NCBI RefSeq assembly: GCF_026790065.1
Contig: NZ_JALAMO010000017.1
Span: 1-59,616, forward strand
Reading direction: 5' to 3'
DNA from: Bacillus sp. N13C7
Lineage (GTDB): Bacteria > Bacillota > Bacilli > Bacillales > Bacillaceae
Length of the DNA: 59,616 nt
Shown: positions 42,260 through 53,331 of the stretch, piece by piece
How positions within the stretch are numbered: the stretch's first letter is position 1
Layout of the letters: every line of letters starts with the position of its first letter
The notes under the pieces: generated by a model
Databases searched by the model: none
Told to the model about the DNA's origin: nothing
The model's input: only the letters and a program-made list of their open reading frames with translations
Program-made: the position numbers and the translations under genes

Positions 42260-42335
42260 TCAAGGTTTCATTCTTTATATGAATGACGAAATATCAAGCT
42301 AGTTGCCTTGGATAAGTCCAAGACGTACCTTTGCT

Positions 42336-42364
42336 ATATTATCATTTATATATAGCAATTTCAA
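42336..42364 (-). promoter_or_regulatory. Sigma-A promoter of rplK-rplA
   Basis: On the minus strand TTGAAA (42359-42364), 17 bases, then TAATAT (42336-42341), just after the nusG stop. Start near 42329 leaves a leader of about 120 bases containing the L1-like site. Confidence 0.85.
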
Positions 42365-42375
42365 GTTTTTTCACA

Positions 42376-42909
42376 TTACAATTTATCGATTTGGGTAAAT
42401 TCCAGCTCAACCGGGGTTTCACGGCCGAACATATTAACGAAAACTTTGACCTTGCTTTTATCATAATCAATCTCTTCAATTGATCCGGTAAAGTTCGCAA
42501 AAGGCCCGTCTATTACTTTCACTGTTTCTTTCAGTTCAAAGTCAATATCAGTTTTGCGTTCATCCATGCCCATTCTCTTCAGAATGGTTTCTGCTTCGCC
42601 AGGAAGCAGCGGCGTCGGTTTTGAACCAGAGCCGGCAGATCCTACGAATCCAGTAACGCCCGGCGTGTTGCGCACAACATACCAAGAGTCGTCTGTCATT
42701 ACAATTTCAACAAGCACATAACCAGGGAATACTTTCTTTTTCACGACTTTCTTCTTGCCGTTTTTGATATCCGTTTCTTCTTCTTCAGGTACGACTACAC
42801 GGAAAATTTTATCCTGCATCCCCATTGATTCAACACGTTTTTCCAAGTTGGCTTTTACTTTATTCTCATAACCAGAGTACGTGTGAACAACATACCAATT
42901 CTTTTCCAT
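42376..42909 (-). CDS. nusG: Transcription elongation factor NusG
   Basis: A 177-residue factor with an N-terminal NGN domain that binds RNA polymerase (about 1-110) and a C-terminal KOW domain (about 125-177: VIDGPFANFTGSIEEID). In B. subtilis NusG promotes pausing. I take MEKNWYVVHT (42909) as the start. The GGGGAGG ribosome site is 25 bases upstream, but a 14-base hairpin lies between and shortens the distance if folded. An ATG 12 codons upstream overlaps the ribosome site. Confidence 0.96.
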   Translation of the reverse strand: MEKNWYVVHTYSGYENKVKANLEKRVESMGMQDKIFRVVVPEEEETDIKNGKKKVVKKKVFPGYVLVEIVMTDDSWYVVRNTPGVTGFVGSAGSGSKPTPLLPGEAETILKRMGMDERKTDIDFELKETVKVIDGPFANFTGSIEEIDYDKSKVKVFVNMFGRETPVELEFTQIDKL

Positions 42910-42917
42910 TCTCTTCA

Positions 42918-42931
42918 GGACTGTCCAGTCC
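42918..42931 (-). other. Hairpin between nusG ribosome site and start
   Basis: GGACTG pairs with CAGTCC around a two-base loop (or four pairs around a six-base loop). It lies between the GGGGAGG site (42935-42941) and the ATG (42907-42909). Confidence 0.6.
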
Positions 42932-43023
42932 TTCCCTCCCCGCATTTGGTTTTAGTGAATGACCATAACGCTTCAAGCAAAAAATAGGCGGCAAGCCTAT
43001 GATAACTTTCATTTTAAGCCACA

Positions 43024-43049
43024 ATAAAAAACCCGCTGAACGGGTTTTG
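43024..43049 (-). terminator. secE terminator
   Basis: On the minus strand AAACCCG pairs with CGGGTTT around a TTCAG-type loop, followed by TTTATTG, between secE and nusG. Confidence 0.88.
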
Positions 43050-43068
43050 GCAAGTGATATTATGATCT

Positions 43069-43074
43069 ATTATA
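43069..43074 (-). promoter_or_regulatory. Extended -10 promoter candidate upstream of nusG
   Basis: On the minus strand TGCTATAAT has a perfect TATAAT with a TG extension; TTGAAT lies 19 bases upstream. It is positioned before, not after, the secE terminator. Confidence 0.5.
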
Positions 43075-43091
43075 GCACGTATTGCTGATCA

Positions 43092-43271
43092 TTATTCAAC
43101 TATTAAACGAATTAATTGAGAAATTCCTGTGTCAAGGAGGGCAAAAAAGATAACAAAAAAGATAACTGTTGAAATCACCGTAACGGTATAACGCGTTAAC
43201 TCTTTTCCTTTAGGCCAGCTTACCTTTTTCATTTCTTTCCCAACATCTTTAAAGAATCTCATAATACGCAT
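43092..43271 (-). CDS. secE: Protein translocase subunit SecE
   Basis: A 59-residue single-span SecE. It has the conserved cytosolic amphipathic helix (FKDVGKEMKKVSWPKGKEL) with the family's W-P, and one membrane helix at about residues 29-50. It clamps SecY. I use the ATG at 43271, which follows GGAGG by 8 bases; a longer frame starts inside the ribosome site. It is 33 bp after rpmGB. Confidence 0.96.
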   Translation of the reverse strand: MRIMRFFKDVGKEMKKVSWPKGKELTRYTVTVISTVIFFVIFFALLDTGISQLIRLIVE

Positions 43272-43304
43272 GTAAAAGACCTCCACAATTTAAAAGCGCA
43301 AAAA

Positions 43305-43454
43305 CTATTTTGTTTCAAGATGAGCTGTATGTGAATTGCAAGTACTGCAGTATTTCTTTACTTCTAATCGCTCAGCCGCTGATGCAGAGCTCTTCATTGT
43401 CGTATAATTACGGTTTCCGCATGTCTTGCATGCTAGCGTAATCTTTTTTCTCAT
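43305..43454 (-). CDS. rpmGB: 50S ribosomal protein L33 (zinc form)
   Basis: A 49-residue bL33 protein between sigH and secE. It begins [17 protein letters not shown] and ends TAHLETK. Zinc ligands are Cys9, Cys12, Cys36 and Cys39, the zinc-dependent form. The ribosome site (AAAGGTG) precedes the ATG by about 7 bases. The gene has its own sigma-A promoter. Confidence 0.95.
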
Positions 43455-43497
43455 GTCATTACACCTTTTTCTAAATAGACATTAGTTTATCTTTAGT

Positions 43498-43527
43498 AAC
43501 ATATCATAGTCAGAAAAATACTGTCAA
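43498..43527 (-). promoter_or_regulatory. Sigma-A promoter of rpmGB-secE
   Basis: On the minus strand TTGACA (43522-43527), 18 bases, then TATGTT (43498-43503), about 43 bp before rpmGB. Confidence 0.75.
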
Positions 43528-43544
43528 TATAGCATAAATCCCTA

Positions 43545-44201
43545 TTACAAACTGATTTCGCGAATTTCCAAGTACTTCTCCAGCTTGCGTTTCACCCGCT
43601 GAAGGGCATTGTCGATTGATTTCACATGCCTGTTCAGTTCATCGGAAATCTCCTGGTAACTTCTTCCATCAAGATATAAGACGAGTACTTTTCTCTCTAA
43701 ATCACTTAATAGTTCTCCCATTTTCATTTCAATATCATCAAATTCTTCTTGATTGATAATCATTTCTTCAGGATTTAAGGTTTTCGCTCCTGAAATGACA
43801 TCAAGCAGCGTTCGGTCCGATTCTTCATCAAAAATCGGCTTATCTAATGAGACGTAGGAATTCAAAGGAATGTGTTTCTGGCGAGTAGCTGTCTTTATTG
43901 CGGTAATAATTTGGCGGGTAATACATAATTCTGCGAAAGCTTTGAATGAGGTAAGCTTGTCCTCTTTGAAGTCACGAATAGACTTATAGAGGCCTATCAT
44001 ACCTTCCTGAACAATATCCTCTCTGTCCGCTCCTATTAAAAAATAGGATCTTGCTTTTGCCCGAACAAAGTTTCGGTACTTCGTAATCAAGTAATCTAAC
44101 GCATCACTGTCCCCAACATGAACCTTTTCAATGACCTGCTCGTCCTCCAACTGGCAAAACTGCTCTTTGTTGAATTTTCCCTTGTTGTTCTGTAGATTCA
44201 C
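43545..44201 (-). CDS. sigH: RNA polymerase sigma factor SigH (Spo0H)
   Basis: A 218-residue sigma-70-family factor for transition-phase, competence and early sporulation genes. Region 2 (about 45-115) includes DREDIVQEGMIGLYKSI and region 4 (about 165-212) includes the helix-turn-helix SYQEISDELNRHVKSIDNALQRVKRKL. Start GTG with a G-rich ribosome site. It has its own strong promoter in the 62-bp gap after rae1, which in B. subtilis is the AbrB-repressed spo0H promoter; no clear AbrB motif can be defined from sequence. Confidence 0.97.
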   Translation of the reverse strand: MNLQNNKGKFNKEQFCQLEDEQVIEKVHVGDSDALDYLITKYRNFVRAKARSYFLIGADREDIVQEGMIGLYKSIRDFKEDKLTSFKAFAELCITRQIITAIKTATRQKHIPLNSYVSLDKPIFDEESDRTLLDVISGAKTLNPEEMIINQEEFDDIEMKMGELLSDLERKVLVLYLDGRSYQEISDELNRHVKSIDNALQRVKRKLEKYLEIREISL

Positions 44202-44232
44202 TCCGATCCCCCCGGCGCACGTAGATAGAAAT

Positions 44233-44262
44233 ATTATACAGTATTGGGCAAAAAAGCGTCAA
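44233..44262 (-). promoter_or_regulatory. sigH promoter (sigma-A)
   Basis: On the minus strand TTGACG (44257-44262), 18 bases, then TATAAT (44233-44238). It sits right after the rae1 stop codon. Confidence 0.85.
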
Positions 44263-44263
44263 C

Positions 44264-44776
44264 TTAATCTAAGTCCCCACGCCTCCACTTTTCAAACGTT
44301 TTCAAAACCTCTTCCGATAAAGCAATTTTACCCGCCGGCTTTTCGGAAGTGATTTTCCTTACTCGTCTCTCTATTCGCCTTTCAATTGCTTCTACCTCTC
44401 TCAAAAGCTCCCGGGCCGATTTCCGCAATGCCCCTTGTCCGAAAATCGCCCACTGCTCAGTGTAGTCAGAGGTCGCAACATGAATTTGAGTCGCCACATT
44501 ATTCAAAGCCTGAGCAAGCTTTTCTATCCGCTCATCAGCCGTCTCATTTTCTTTTGTGAAAATCACTTCAACTCTGTGGTTGGTCTGTTTTTTCTCAAGC
44601 CCTTTAACGAGATGTGCGTCAAAAACAACAATCACCCTGTTTCCTGTATACGATTGATATTCCGCCATTTTCTGAATCAGTACGTCTCGCGCCTCTTCAA
44701 AACTGTTCGCTTTTAAATCCTTCAGCTGCGGCCAGGCTCCAATCATGTTGTATCCGTCTACTAACAGGATATCCAT
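44264..44776 (-). CDS. rae1: Ribosome-associated A-site endonuclease Rae1
   Basis: This 170-residue NYN/PIN-domain protein (formerly YacP) is known in B. subtilis to cleave certain mRNAs in the ribosomal A site. The NYN core begins MDILLVDGYNMIGAW with catalytic acidic residue Asp7, continues through VIVVFDAH and ends in a highly charged C-terminal helix. It follows rlmB by 6 bp. It is the last gene of the cysE-cysS-mrnC-rlmB-rae1 run. Confidence 0.92.
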   Translation of the reverse strand: MDILLVDGYNMIGAWPQLKDLKANSFEEARDVLIQKMAEYQSYTGNRVIVVFDAHLVKGLEKKQTNHRVEVIFTKENETADERIEKLAQALNNVATQIHVATSDYTEQWAIFGQGALRKSARELLREVEAIERRIERRVRKITSEKPAGKIALSEEVLKTFEKWRRGDLD

Positions 44777-44782
44777 GGGTCT

Positions 44783-45532
44783 TTATTCTCCCAAAGGGTT
44801 TCGTTTCCGGTAGACTTCATACATCAATAGACCAGCCGCGACAGATGCATTCAGTGAAGTTACCTTCCCGGCCATCGGGAGTTTAATGAGAAAATCACAT
44901 TTTTCTTTAACGAGACGGCCCATCCCTTTTCCTTCACTTCCAATGACTAAAGCCAAAGGCATATTGCCGTCCATATTGCGGTAATCTTCACGCGCGGATG
45001 CATCCGTTCCGACAACCCAGATTCCCCGCTCTTTCATCTCTTCTAACGTCCGTGCTAAATTAGTGACTCTTGCTACAGGAATGTGCTCAATTGCCCCTGT
45101 TGAAGCTTTTGCCACTGTTGTTGTCAGCCCGACAGCTCTCCGTTTTGGAATCACGATGCCATGGGCGCCGACCGCATCAGCTGTTCTCATAATGGAGCCA
45201 AGATTATGAGGGTCTTCAAGCTCGTCCAGAATGAGGATGAAAGGCTGTTCATTTCTTTCTTCGGCTGCTTTATATAAATCATCCAGCTCCGCATATTCAT
45301 ACGCTGCAACCTGTGCCACTACGCCTTGATGCTGCCCTGTCACCATTTGGTCGAGTTTTTTTCTCGGGACATATTGAATTGTAATTCCCTGCTTTTTCGC
45401 AAGTTCAATCACCTGCTGTGCTTGCCCCTTTACGGTGTTTTCCGCCATCCACAGCTTATACAGCTTACGATCTGACTTTAACGTCTCGATCACTGCATTT
45501 TTCCCTATGACGTAATCATGTTGCTGACTCAT
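44783..45532 (-). CDS. rlmB: SpoU-family rRNA/tRNA 2'-O-methyltransferase RlmB
   Basis: This 249-residue SPOUT methyltransferase (YacO) has an N-terminal substrate-binding domain (about 1-80) and a knotted SAM-binding domain. SpoU motifs are [14 protein letters not shown] (about 108-121), VIGSEGKGM (about 200-208) and [16 protein letters not shown] (about 220-235). It is probably the 23S G2251-type enzyme; the exact site is inference. The ATG at 45532 follows GGGAGG and lies inside the last codons of mrnC (17-bp overlap). Confidence 0.92.
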   Translation of the reverse strand: MSQQHDYVIGKNAVIETLKSDRKLYKLWMAENTVKGQAQQVIELAKKQGITIQYVPRKKLDQMVTGQHQGVVAQVAAYEYAELDDLYKAAEERNEQPFILILDELEDPHNLGSIMRTADAVGAHGIVIPKRRAVGLTTTVAKASTGAIEHIPVARVTNLARTLEEMKERGIWVVGTDASAREDYRNMDGNMPLALVIGSEGKGMGRLVKEKCDFLIKLPMAGKVTSLNASVAAGLLMYEVYRKRNPLGE

Positions 45533-45947
45533 TAGTTTTCCTCCCTGACGTCCCGAATTGTATGGCTTCGGCAACGAGCTGACTAAGTCTTTCCTCTTTT
45601 TTCTCTAGAAAAAGGTAGCCCAGCAGCGCTTCAAATGCTGTACTATAGCGGTACGTCTGAACATCTGTATTTTTAGGTGTTGTTCCCGACTTGGCATTTC
45701 TGCCTCTTTTCAGCACCGCTTCCTCTTCTTCCGTAAAAAATGATTGATCCTGCAGAAAGAAAAGGATCTCAGCCTGTGACTTTGCCGAAACGATCCGGCT
45801 AGATTTCTTATGAAGATCATTTGGTTTGGTAAAACCCTGCTTAAGCAGGTGATGCCTGACATACACTTCAAAAATGGCATCACCTATATAAGCAAGTGCA
45901 AGACCGTTAAGCTGCTTTGAATCTTTTATCGTCTCAAAATCAAGCAT
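45516..45947 (-). CDS. mrnC: Mini-ribonuclease III
   Basis: A 143-residue RNase III-like endonuclease without a dsRNA-binding domain, matching B. subtilis Mini-III that trims 23S rRNA ends. The catalytic-domain motif [13 protein letters not shown] carries Asp23. The second acidic position is in [14 protein letters not shown] near residue 110. It follows cysS by 3 bp and overlaps rlmB by 17 bp, so it is tightly coupled to both. Confidence 0.94.
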   Translation of the reverse strand: MLDFETIKDSKQLNGLALAYIGDAIFEVYVRHHLLKQGFTKPNDLHKKSSRIVSAKSQAEILFFLQDQSFFTEEEEAVLKRGRNAKSGTTPKNTDVQTYRYSTAFEALLGYLFLEKKEERLSQLVAEAIQFGTSGRKTNESAT

Positions 45948-45950
45948 TCG

Positions 45951-47351
45951 TTATTCTCCCCGTTTCCAGCGAGTGCCTTGAGCCGTATCTTCAAGAATGA
46001 TATTCATGCTTTTCAGCTGGTCGCGGATCTGATCTGACAATGCAAAATCGCGATTCCGGCGCGCTTCATTTCTTTTTTCGATTAAGTCTTCAATCTCTTG
46101 ATCGAGCAGCTCCTGCTCACCCAATGAAAACCCGAGGACAGAAACAATGCGGTCAAACATTTCAATAAACGCCTTAATCACATGATCAGCCGTATGATCT
46201 TTCTGAAGATAGTAATTGGCATGCTTCGCTAAGTCGAACAAGACAGAAATGGCATTCGCCGTATTAAAATCATCGTCCATCGCTTCTTCGAATGCTTTGC
46301 GGTGCTCTTCGACCTTCTCCAGCCATTGATCGTCATCTTCCGTTAAATTCGTACTGCTGTTCAGACGGTGCTGAAGGTTGCTGTACGCCGTTTTTAAACG
46401 GTTAAACGCGCTTTTTGTATTCTCCAGAAGTTCTTCAGAATAGTTAATCGGATGACGATAATGAACCGAAAGCATAAAGAATCTCAAAAGCTGCGGATCA
46501 TGCTGTTTAATGATGTCATGCACAAGCACAAAGTTGCCTAGTGATTTTGACATTTTTTCGTTATCAATATTGATATAGCCATTATGGAGCCAGTATTTCG
46601 CAAACGTTTTGCCTGTCAGCGCCTCAGATTGTGCAATTTCGTTTTCATGGTGCGGGAAGGTTAAATCCTGTCCGCCCGCATGGATATCAATCTGGTCACC
46701 CAGATACTTTTTCACCATCGCTGAGCATTCAATGTGCCAGCCCGGACGTCCTTTTCCCCAAGGGCTATCCCAAGAGATTTCTCCTTCTTTCGCCGCTTTC
46801 CACAGCGCGAAATCAAGAGCATCTTCTTTTTTCTCGCCGACCCGGATGCGTGCACCTGATCTCAGTTCATCAATTGATTGCTGAGAAAGCTTTCCGTATC
46901 CTTCAAATGCTCTTGTTTTGAAATAAACGTCGCCTTCTGATTCATAAGCGTAACCCTTTTTCACGAGCTGATCTACGAATTCGATAATCGCATCCATGTT
47001 TTCCATCACTCGCGGATGAAGATCGGCTTTTCGGCAGCCGAGCGCACCTACATCTTCAAAGTATGCTTTAATAAAACGCTCTGAAATGGTAGGTACATCC
47101 TCACCAAGTTCATTTGCCGCTTTAATTAATTTATCGTCTACATCAGTAAAGTTAGAGACGTATTGCACATCATAGCCTTTATACTCCAGATAGTTTCGAA
47201 TCGTATCGTAAACGATAGCCGGACGTGCGTTCCCAATGTGAATGTAATTGTAAACCGTCGGTCCGCACACGTACATTTTTACTTTCCCCTCTTCAAGAGG
47301 AACAAACGTTTCCTTCTGTCTAGTCAATGTATTATAAAGTGTGATTGTCAT
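45951..47351 (-). CDS. cysS: Cysteinyl-tRNA synthetase
   Basis: A 466-residue class I synthetase. The HIGH-like motif HIGN is at 38-41 and the KMSKS motif in [11 protein letters not shown] near 268. Zinc ligands include Cys29 (VCGPT), the Cys in HIECSAM and the HHENE region. The C-terminal anticodon-binding domain is helical. Its ATG overlaps the cysE stop by 4 bp (ATGA), giving coupling. A Cys T-box upstream of cysE controls both. Confidence 0.97.
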   Translation of the reverse strand: MTITLYNTLTRQKETFVPLEEGKVKMYVCGPTVYNYIHIGNARPAIVYDTIRNYLEYKGYDVQYVSNFTDVDDKLIKAANELGEDVPTISERFIKAYFEDVGALGCRKADLHPRVMENMDAIIEFVDQLVKKGYAYESEGDVYFKTRAFEGYGKLSQQSIDELRSGARIRVGEKKEDALDFALWKAAKEGEISWDSPWGKGRPGWHIECSAMVKKYLGDQIDIHAGGQDLTFPHHENEIAQSEALTGKTFAKYWLHNGYINIDNEKMSKSLGNFVLVHDIIKQHDPQLLRFFMLSVHYRHPINYSEELLENTKSAFNRLKTAYSNLQHRLNSSTNLTEDDDQWLEKVEEHRKAFEEAMDDDFNTANAISVLFDLAKHANYYLQKDHTADHVIKAFIEMFDRIVSVLGFSLGEQELLDQEIEDLIEKRNEARRNRDFALSDQIRDQLKSMNIILEDTAQGTRWKRGE

Positions 47352-48001
47352 TTTTGATTGATCCTTTCTTTTCTGTCTTCAAGTTCTGCCTTCAGCTCTA
47401 AAATCTGCTGTTCCAAAGACTTAAAGCGATCAGCAACCGGATCGGGCAAATCCTGGTGGTTTAAATCGCGTCTTACTTTTTTCCCATTTTGTACAACGAC
47501 CCGTCCAGGGATGCCGACAACTGTTGAAAAATCAGGAACATCGTGCAGCACTACTGATCCAGCGCCAATCTTTGAGCCCTCACCGACAGTAATTGAACCG
47601 AGCACTTTAGCACCTGTGGCTATCAATGCGTCATCTTTAATGGTTGGGTGCCTTTTTCCCTTTTCTTTCCCCGTTCCCCCGAGGGTAACCCCCTGAAAAA
47701 CGGTTACGTTATTGCCGATTTCACATGTCTCCCCAATGACAACCCCCATACCATGGTCTATGAAAAATCTTCTCCCGATTGTAGCGCCGGGGTGTATTTC
47801 TATTCCGGTAAAAAATCGGCTTACCTGAGATATAAGGCGTGCAAGGAAATAAAATTTTCGTTTATATAAAGCATGTGCAATCCGATGCGCCCATATAGCA
47901 TGTAAACCGGAATAAGTTAAAATCACTTCAAAATAGCTTCTTGCTGCAGGATCTTGATCGAACACAGTATCAATGTCTTCTTTGAGCATTCTAAAAAACA
48001 C
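47348..48001 (-). CDS. cysE: Serine O-acetyltransferase
   Basis: This 217-residue enzyme makes O-acetylserine, the carbon precursor of cysteine. The left-handed beta-helix region (about 65-175) has hexapeptide-type repeats, including [18 protein letters not shown] with the active-site Asp/His and [13 protein letters not shown]. The N-terminal region is short, as usual in Bacillus. The GTG at 48001 follows GGGGGGAAGC. Its 304-bp leader carries a T-box that fits Cys. Confidence 0.96.
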   Translation of the reverse strand: MFFRMLKEDIDTVFDQDPAARSYFEVILTYSGLHAIWAHRIAHALYKRKFYFLARLISQVSRFFTGIEIHPGATIGRRFFIDHGMGVVIGETCEIGNNVTVFQGVTLGGTGKEKGKRHPTIKDDALIATGAKVLGSITVGEGSKIGAGSVVLHDVPDFSTVVGIPGRVVVQNGKKVRRDLNHQDLPDPVADRFKSLEQQILELKAELEDRKERINQK

Positions 48002-48043
48002 ATGCTTCCCCCCATTTCTCTATCTGATTTCCTCTTCACCCAA

Positions 48044-48300
48044 TAAAAAAAGCGCCTCTGCATGAAAACATGACAGAGACGCTTTAACCGCGCGGTTCCA
48101 CTCTGTTTGAAAAGCAGACTTCTGCTCTCCCAACTTCAGCCTGTAACGGCGGCGGCCGCCTTTGAATACTGATTTTGAAAAAACGTTCTTCAAAGGTCTT
48201 AAGGGCGCACTTCTAAAACCCGGCTCATGGATCTCTCTCAGCCAATGAAGATCCTTTCTGTAATGGCCTTAAGCTTTATACTCTTCCCTGTCAACAATCA
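48044..48300 (-). promoter_or_regulatory. Cysteine T-box riboswitch upstream of cysE
   Basis: On the minus strand the T-box sequence AGAGTGGAACCGCG lies at 48091-48104. A terminator hairpin follows (AAAGCGTCTCTG with CAGAGGCGCTTT, 48044-48085, then TTTTTTT). The 5' stem I pairs CTTAAGG with CCTTAAG, and TGC at 48207-48209 sits in the expected specifier loop, fitting tRNA-Cys. Uncharged tRNA-Cys should favour read-through. Confidence 0.9.
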
Positions 48301-48305
48301 TCTAT

Positions 48306-49757
48306 TTAGATGTTTTTTAAACGCTGAATTGCAGTCTCTTTACCGATCAATTCAATTGATTGCGGCAGTTCCGGACCGTGAGTTTGCCCTGTTACAGCGA
48401 CACGGATCGGCATAAACAGTTTTTTCCCTTTATGGCCAGTTTCTTTCTGCACTGCTTTGATTGCTGCTTTGATGTTATCCGGAGTGAACTCCTCAAGCTC
48501 TTCAAGCTTTGCAGCGAATGCGCTGAGCACTTCAGGAACCTGTTCTTCTTCCAGAACAGCTTTCGCCTCTTGATTATACTCGATCTCATCCGTAAAGAAC
48601 AAATCAGTCAACTCAACAATTTCCGCACCGTAGCTTAATTGCTCATGATACAGGGAAATCAGTTTACGAACCCATTCTTGTTCTTCAGCAGAAAGCTCAG
48701 TGCCTACTTTGCCGGCTTTTTGCAAATGCGGCAGAGTAAGTTCAACAACCTGATCAAGATCCAGCTTCTTCACGTATTGGTTGTTAACCCATTTTAGCTT
48801 ATGCATATCAAACAAAGCTGGTGATTTAGATAAACGGTTTACATCAAAAATGTCAATAAACTGTTCTTTAGTGAAAAGCTCTTCTTCTCCAACCGGTGAC
48901 CAGCCAAGCAGGCCGATAAAGTTGAACAGCGCTTCTGGCAAGTAGCCAAGCTCTTTATACTGCTCAATGAATTGAATAATGGACTCATCGCGTTTGCTGA
49001 GCTTTTTACGGCTTTCATTTACGATCAGCGTCATGTGTCCGAACTGAGGAATATCCCATCCGAATGCTTGATAAATCATAATCTGTTTCGGTGTGTTAGA
49101 AATATGATCCTCACCGCGCAGCACGTGTGTCATTTTCATTAAGTAGTCATCAATAGCTACCGCGAAGTTGTAAGTCGGCGTTCCGTCCTTTTTCACAATA
49201 ACAAAGTCGCCAATGCCATCTGATTCGAAAGAAATTTCACCTTTTACGATATCGTTAAAGGCAATCACTTTTCCTTCCGGCACGCGGAAACGAATACTTG
49301 GTTTTCTGCCTTCAGCAATAAACTTCTCCTGTTCTTCCTGAGTCAGATTTCTGTGTTTTCCGGAATAACGCGGCATTTCTCCGCGGGCAATCTGTTCTTC
49401 ACGCTCTTTTTCAAGCTCTTCTTCCGTACAGTAACATTTATAAGCAAGCCCTTTTTCAAGAAGCTCTTCATAGTACACTTTGTAGATATCATTACGCTCT
49501 GACTGACGGTATGGGCCGTACTCACCGCCGACATCCACACTCTCATCCCAGTCGATACCAAGCCACTTCAGATAATTCAGCTGGCTTTGTTCTCCGCCCT
49601 CAATGTTGCGCTTTTTATCAGTGTCCTCAACACGAATAATGAACTTACCGCCTTGATTGCGGGCAAATAAATAATTAAAAAGCGCCGTTCTGGCATTTCC
49701 AATATGCAAATGTCCGGTTGGACTCGGTGCATAACGGACGCGTACTTCGTTTCCCAT
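48306..49757 (-). CDS. gltX: Glutamyl-tRNA synthetase
   Basis: A 483-residue class I synthetase. The [16 protein letters not shown] motif is at about 11-26 and the KLSKRDES motif near 251. B. subtilis GltX is known to be non-discriminating, also charging tRNA-Gln for GatCAB. It starts at ATG 49757 (MGNEVRVRY); an in-frame ATG two codons upstream is less well placed. It has its own promoter, and transcripts may continue through the T-box leader into cysE. Confidence 0.97.
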   Translation of the reverse strand: MGNEVRVRYAPSPTGHLHIGNARTALFNYLFARNQGGKFIIRVEDTDKKRNIEGGEQSQLNYLKWLGIDWDESVDVGGEYGPYRQSERNDIYKVYYEELLEKGLAYKCYCTEEELEKEREEQIARGEMPRYSGKHRNLTQEEQEKFIAEGRKPSIRFRVPEGKVIAFNDIVKGEISFESDGIGDFVIVKKDGTPTYNFAVAIDDYLMKMTHVLRGEDHISNTPKQIMIYQAFGWDIPQFGHMTLIVNESRKKLSKRDESIIQFIEQYKELGYLPEALFNFIGLLGWSPVGEEELFTKEQFIDIFDVNRLSKSPALFDMHKLKWVNNQYVKKLDLDQVVELTLPHLQKAGKVGTELSAEEQEWVRKLISLYHEQLSYGAEIVELTDLFFTDEIEYNQEAKAVLEEEQVPEVLSAFAAKLEELEEFTPDNIKAAIKAVQKETGHKGKKLFMPIRVAVTGQTHGPELPQSIELIGKETAIQRLKNI

Positions 49758-49812
49758 TTTCAAATACTTCCTTTCATGTCATGTATGGCCTCATGCAAAA
49801 ATGTATGAATCT

Positions 49813-49841
49813 ATTCTACCACCAAATAGACCCGGCATCAA
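49813..49841 (-). promoter_or_regulatory. Sigma-A promoter of gltX
   Basis: On the minus strand TTGATG (49836-49841), 17 bases, then TAGAAT (49813-49818), with a TGG extension before the -10. About 55 bp before the gltX start. Confidence 0.78.
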
Positions 49842-49847
49842 AACAAG

Positions 49848-52130
<2,283 letters not shown>

Positions 52131-52215
52131 ACCCCCCACCTCCTTTTTTAACATTTTATTTCACAAGGTTTTATGCATCCTACGAATATCAGAATAAACA
52201 AAAACCATCATTAAT

Positions 52216-52241
52216 ATACCCGTATTCATAAGGTTTTAACC
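52216..52241 (-). promoter_or_regulatory. Candidate sigma-B promoter of yacL-ispD-ispF
   Basis: On the minus strand GGTTAA (52236-52241), 14 bases, then GGGTAT (52216-52221), nearly matching the sigma-B consensus GTTTAA/GGGTAT, about 85 bp before yacL. Confidence 0.75.
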
Positions 52242-52245
52242 GAAA

Positions 52246-53328
52246 TCACAGCTGTCTGTCTAAATAATGCTTCTCTTGCAGGCGTTTTAGTCCTTTTTTG
52301 ATCTTTTGGGCTCGTACTTCACCGATTCCCTCTACTTCATCTAATTCTTCTGCACTCGCCTCAATAATCCTTGGAAGGACTCCGAATGCTTCTACAACAT
52401 TTTCAACAATCGGCATTGGAAGACGCGGTATTTTATTTAACAGCCTGTATCCTCTAGGCAATACATAATCATCAAGATTTGTAGAAGCTGGATAACCGAG
52501 CAGCTTATAAACAATGGAATCATCAAGCAGATCATAACTGGACATGTCCTGCAGCTCTTTCAAGAGAACAAATGGATCTTTGATTTTTTCTTTCACATAA
52601 TCCTTAATAAATAATGCGGCCTCTTCTTCCATATCCGTAATCAATTCAATGACTTGCAGTTTGATCAGATGGCCTTCTGTCCCCAGTTCTTTGATATACA
52701 TGTTGATTTCGTTTTTGATTCGCAGCACCATTTCATAACGGTGCATGACAGACAAGACATCGCTGAAGGTGACAAGCTCCTCAAACTCTAATGCATTCAG
52801 TGCGTTAATTGTTTTGTCGAGGATTGTTTTATATTTTTCAAGTGTTTGAATGGCTTGGTTCGCTTTGGTTAAAATAAAGCCTATATCTTTTAGTGTATAC
52901 TTCATGTTTTCCTGATATAACGTTATAACATTTCTTCTTTCTGAAATAGCGATCACGAGACAGCCAGTTTGCTTAGCTACTCTTTCGGCAGTGCGGTGCC
53001 GCATTCCTGTTTCTGACGAAGAAATTGTGGCATCCGGCATCAGTTGTGTATTGGCGTAGAGGATTTTTTGGCCTGAATCACTTAAAATGATCGCCCCATC
53101 CATTTTAGCCAGCTCATATAAATGGGCCGGAGAAAAAGCCGTGTTGATGTGAAAGCCGCCGTCGACCACTTCTTTTACTTTATCGTTATATCCAACAACA
53201 ATCAGACCGCCTGTATTTGCTCTCAAGACGTTTTCCATTCCCGCTCTGAGCGGTGTACCCGGAGCAACAAACTGCAATATAGATGACAGGTCTAACTCGT
53301 GTTTCGCCCCTTTTTTCTCTTTTTCCAT
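52246..53328 (-). CDS. disA: Diadenylate cyclase DisA (DNA integrity scanning)
   Basis: A 360-residue c-di-AMP synthase that scans DNA and delays sporulation on damage. The N-terminal DAC domain carries DGA (77-79) and GMRHRTAER (108-116). A helical spine follows, then a C-terminal helix-hairpin-helix domain with [18 protein letters not shown] (about 332-349). It follows radA by 3 bp, and RadA is reported to restrain DisA. Start ATG with GGAGG. Confidence 0.96.
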   Translation of the reverse strand: MEKEKKGAKHELDLSSILQFVAPGTPLRAGMENVLRANTGGLIVVGYNDKVKEVVDGGFHINTAFSPAHLYELAKMDGAIILSDSGQKILYANTQLMPDATISSSETGMRHRTAERVAKQTGCLVIAISERRNVITLYQENMKYTLKDIGFILTKANQAIQTLEKYKTILDKTINALNALEFEELVTFSDVLSVMHRYEMVLRIKNEINMYIKELGTEGHLIKLQVIELITDMEEEAALFIKDYVKEKIKDPFVLLKELQDMSSYDLLDDSIVYKLLGYPASTNLDDYVLPRGYRLLNKIPRLPMPIVENVVEAFGVLPRIIEASAEELDEVEGIGEVRAQKIKKGLKRLQEKHYLDRQL

Positions 53329-53331
53329 CTA

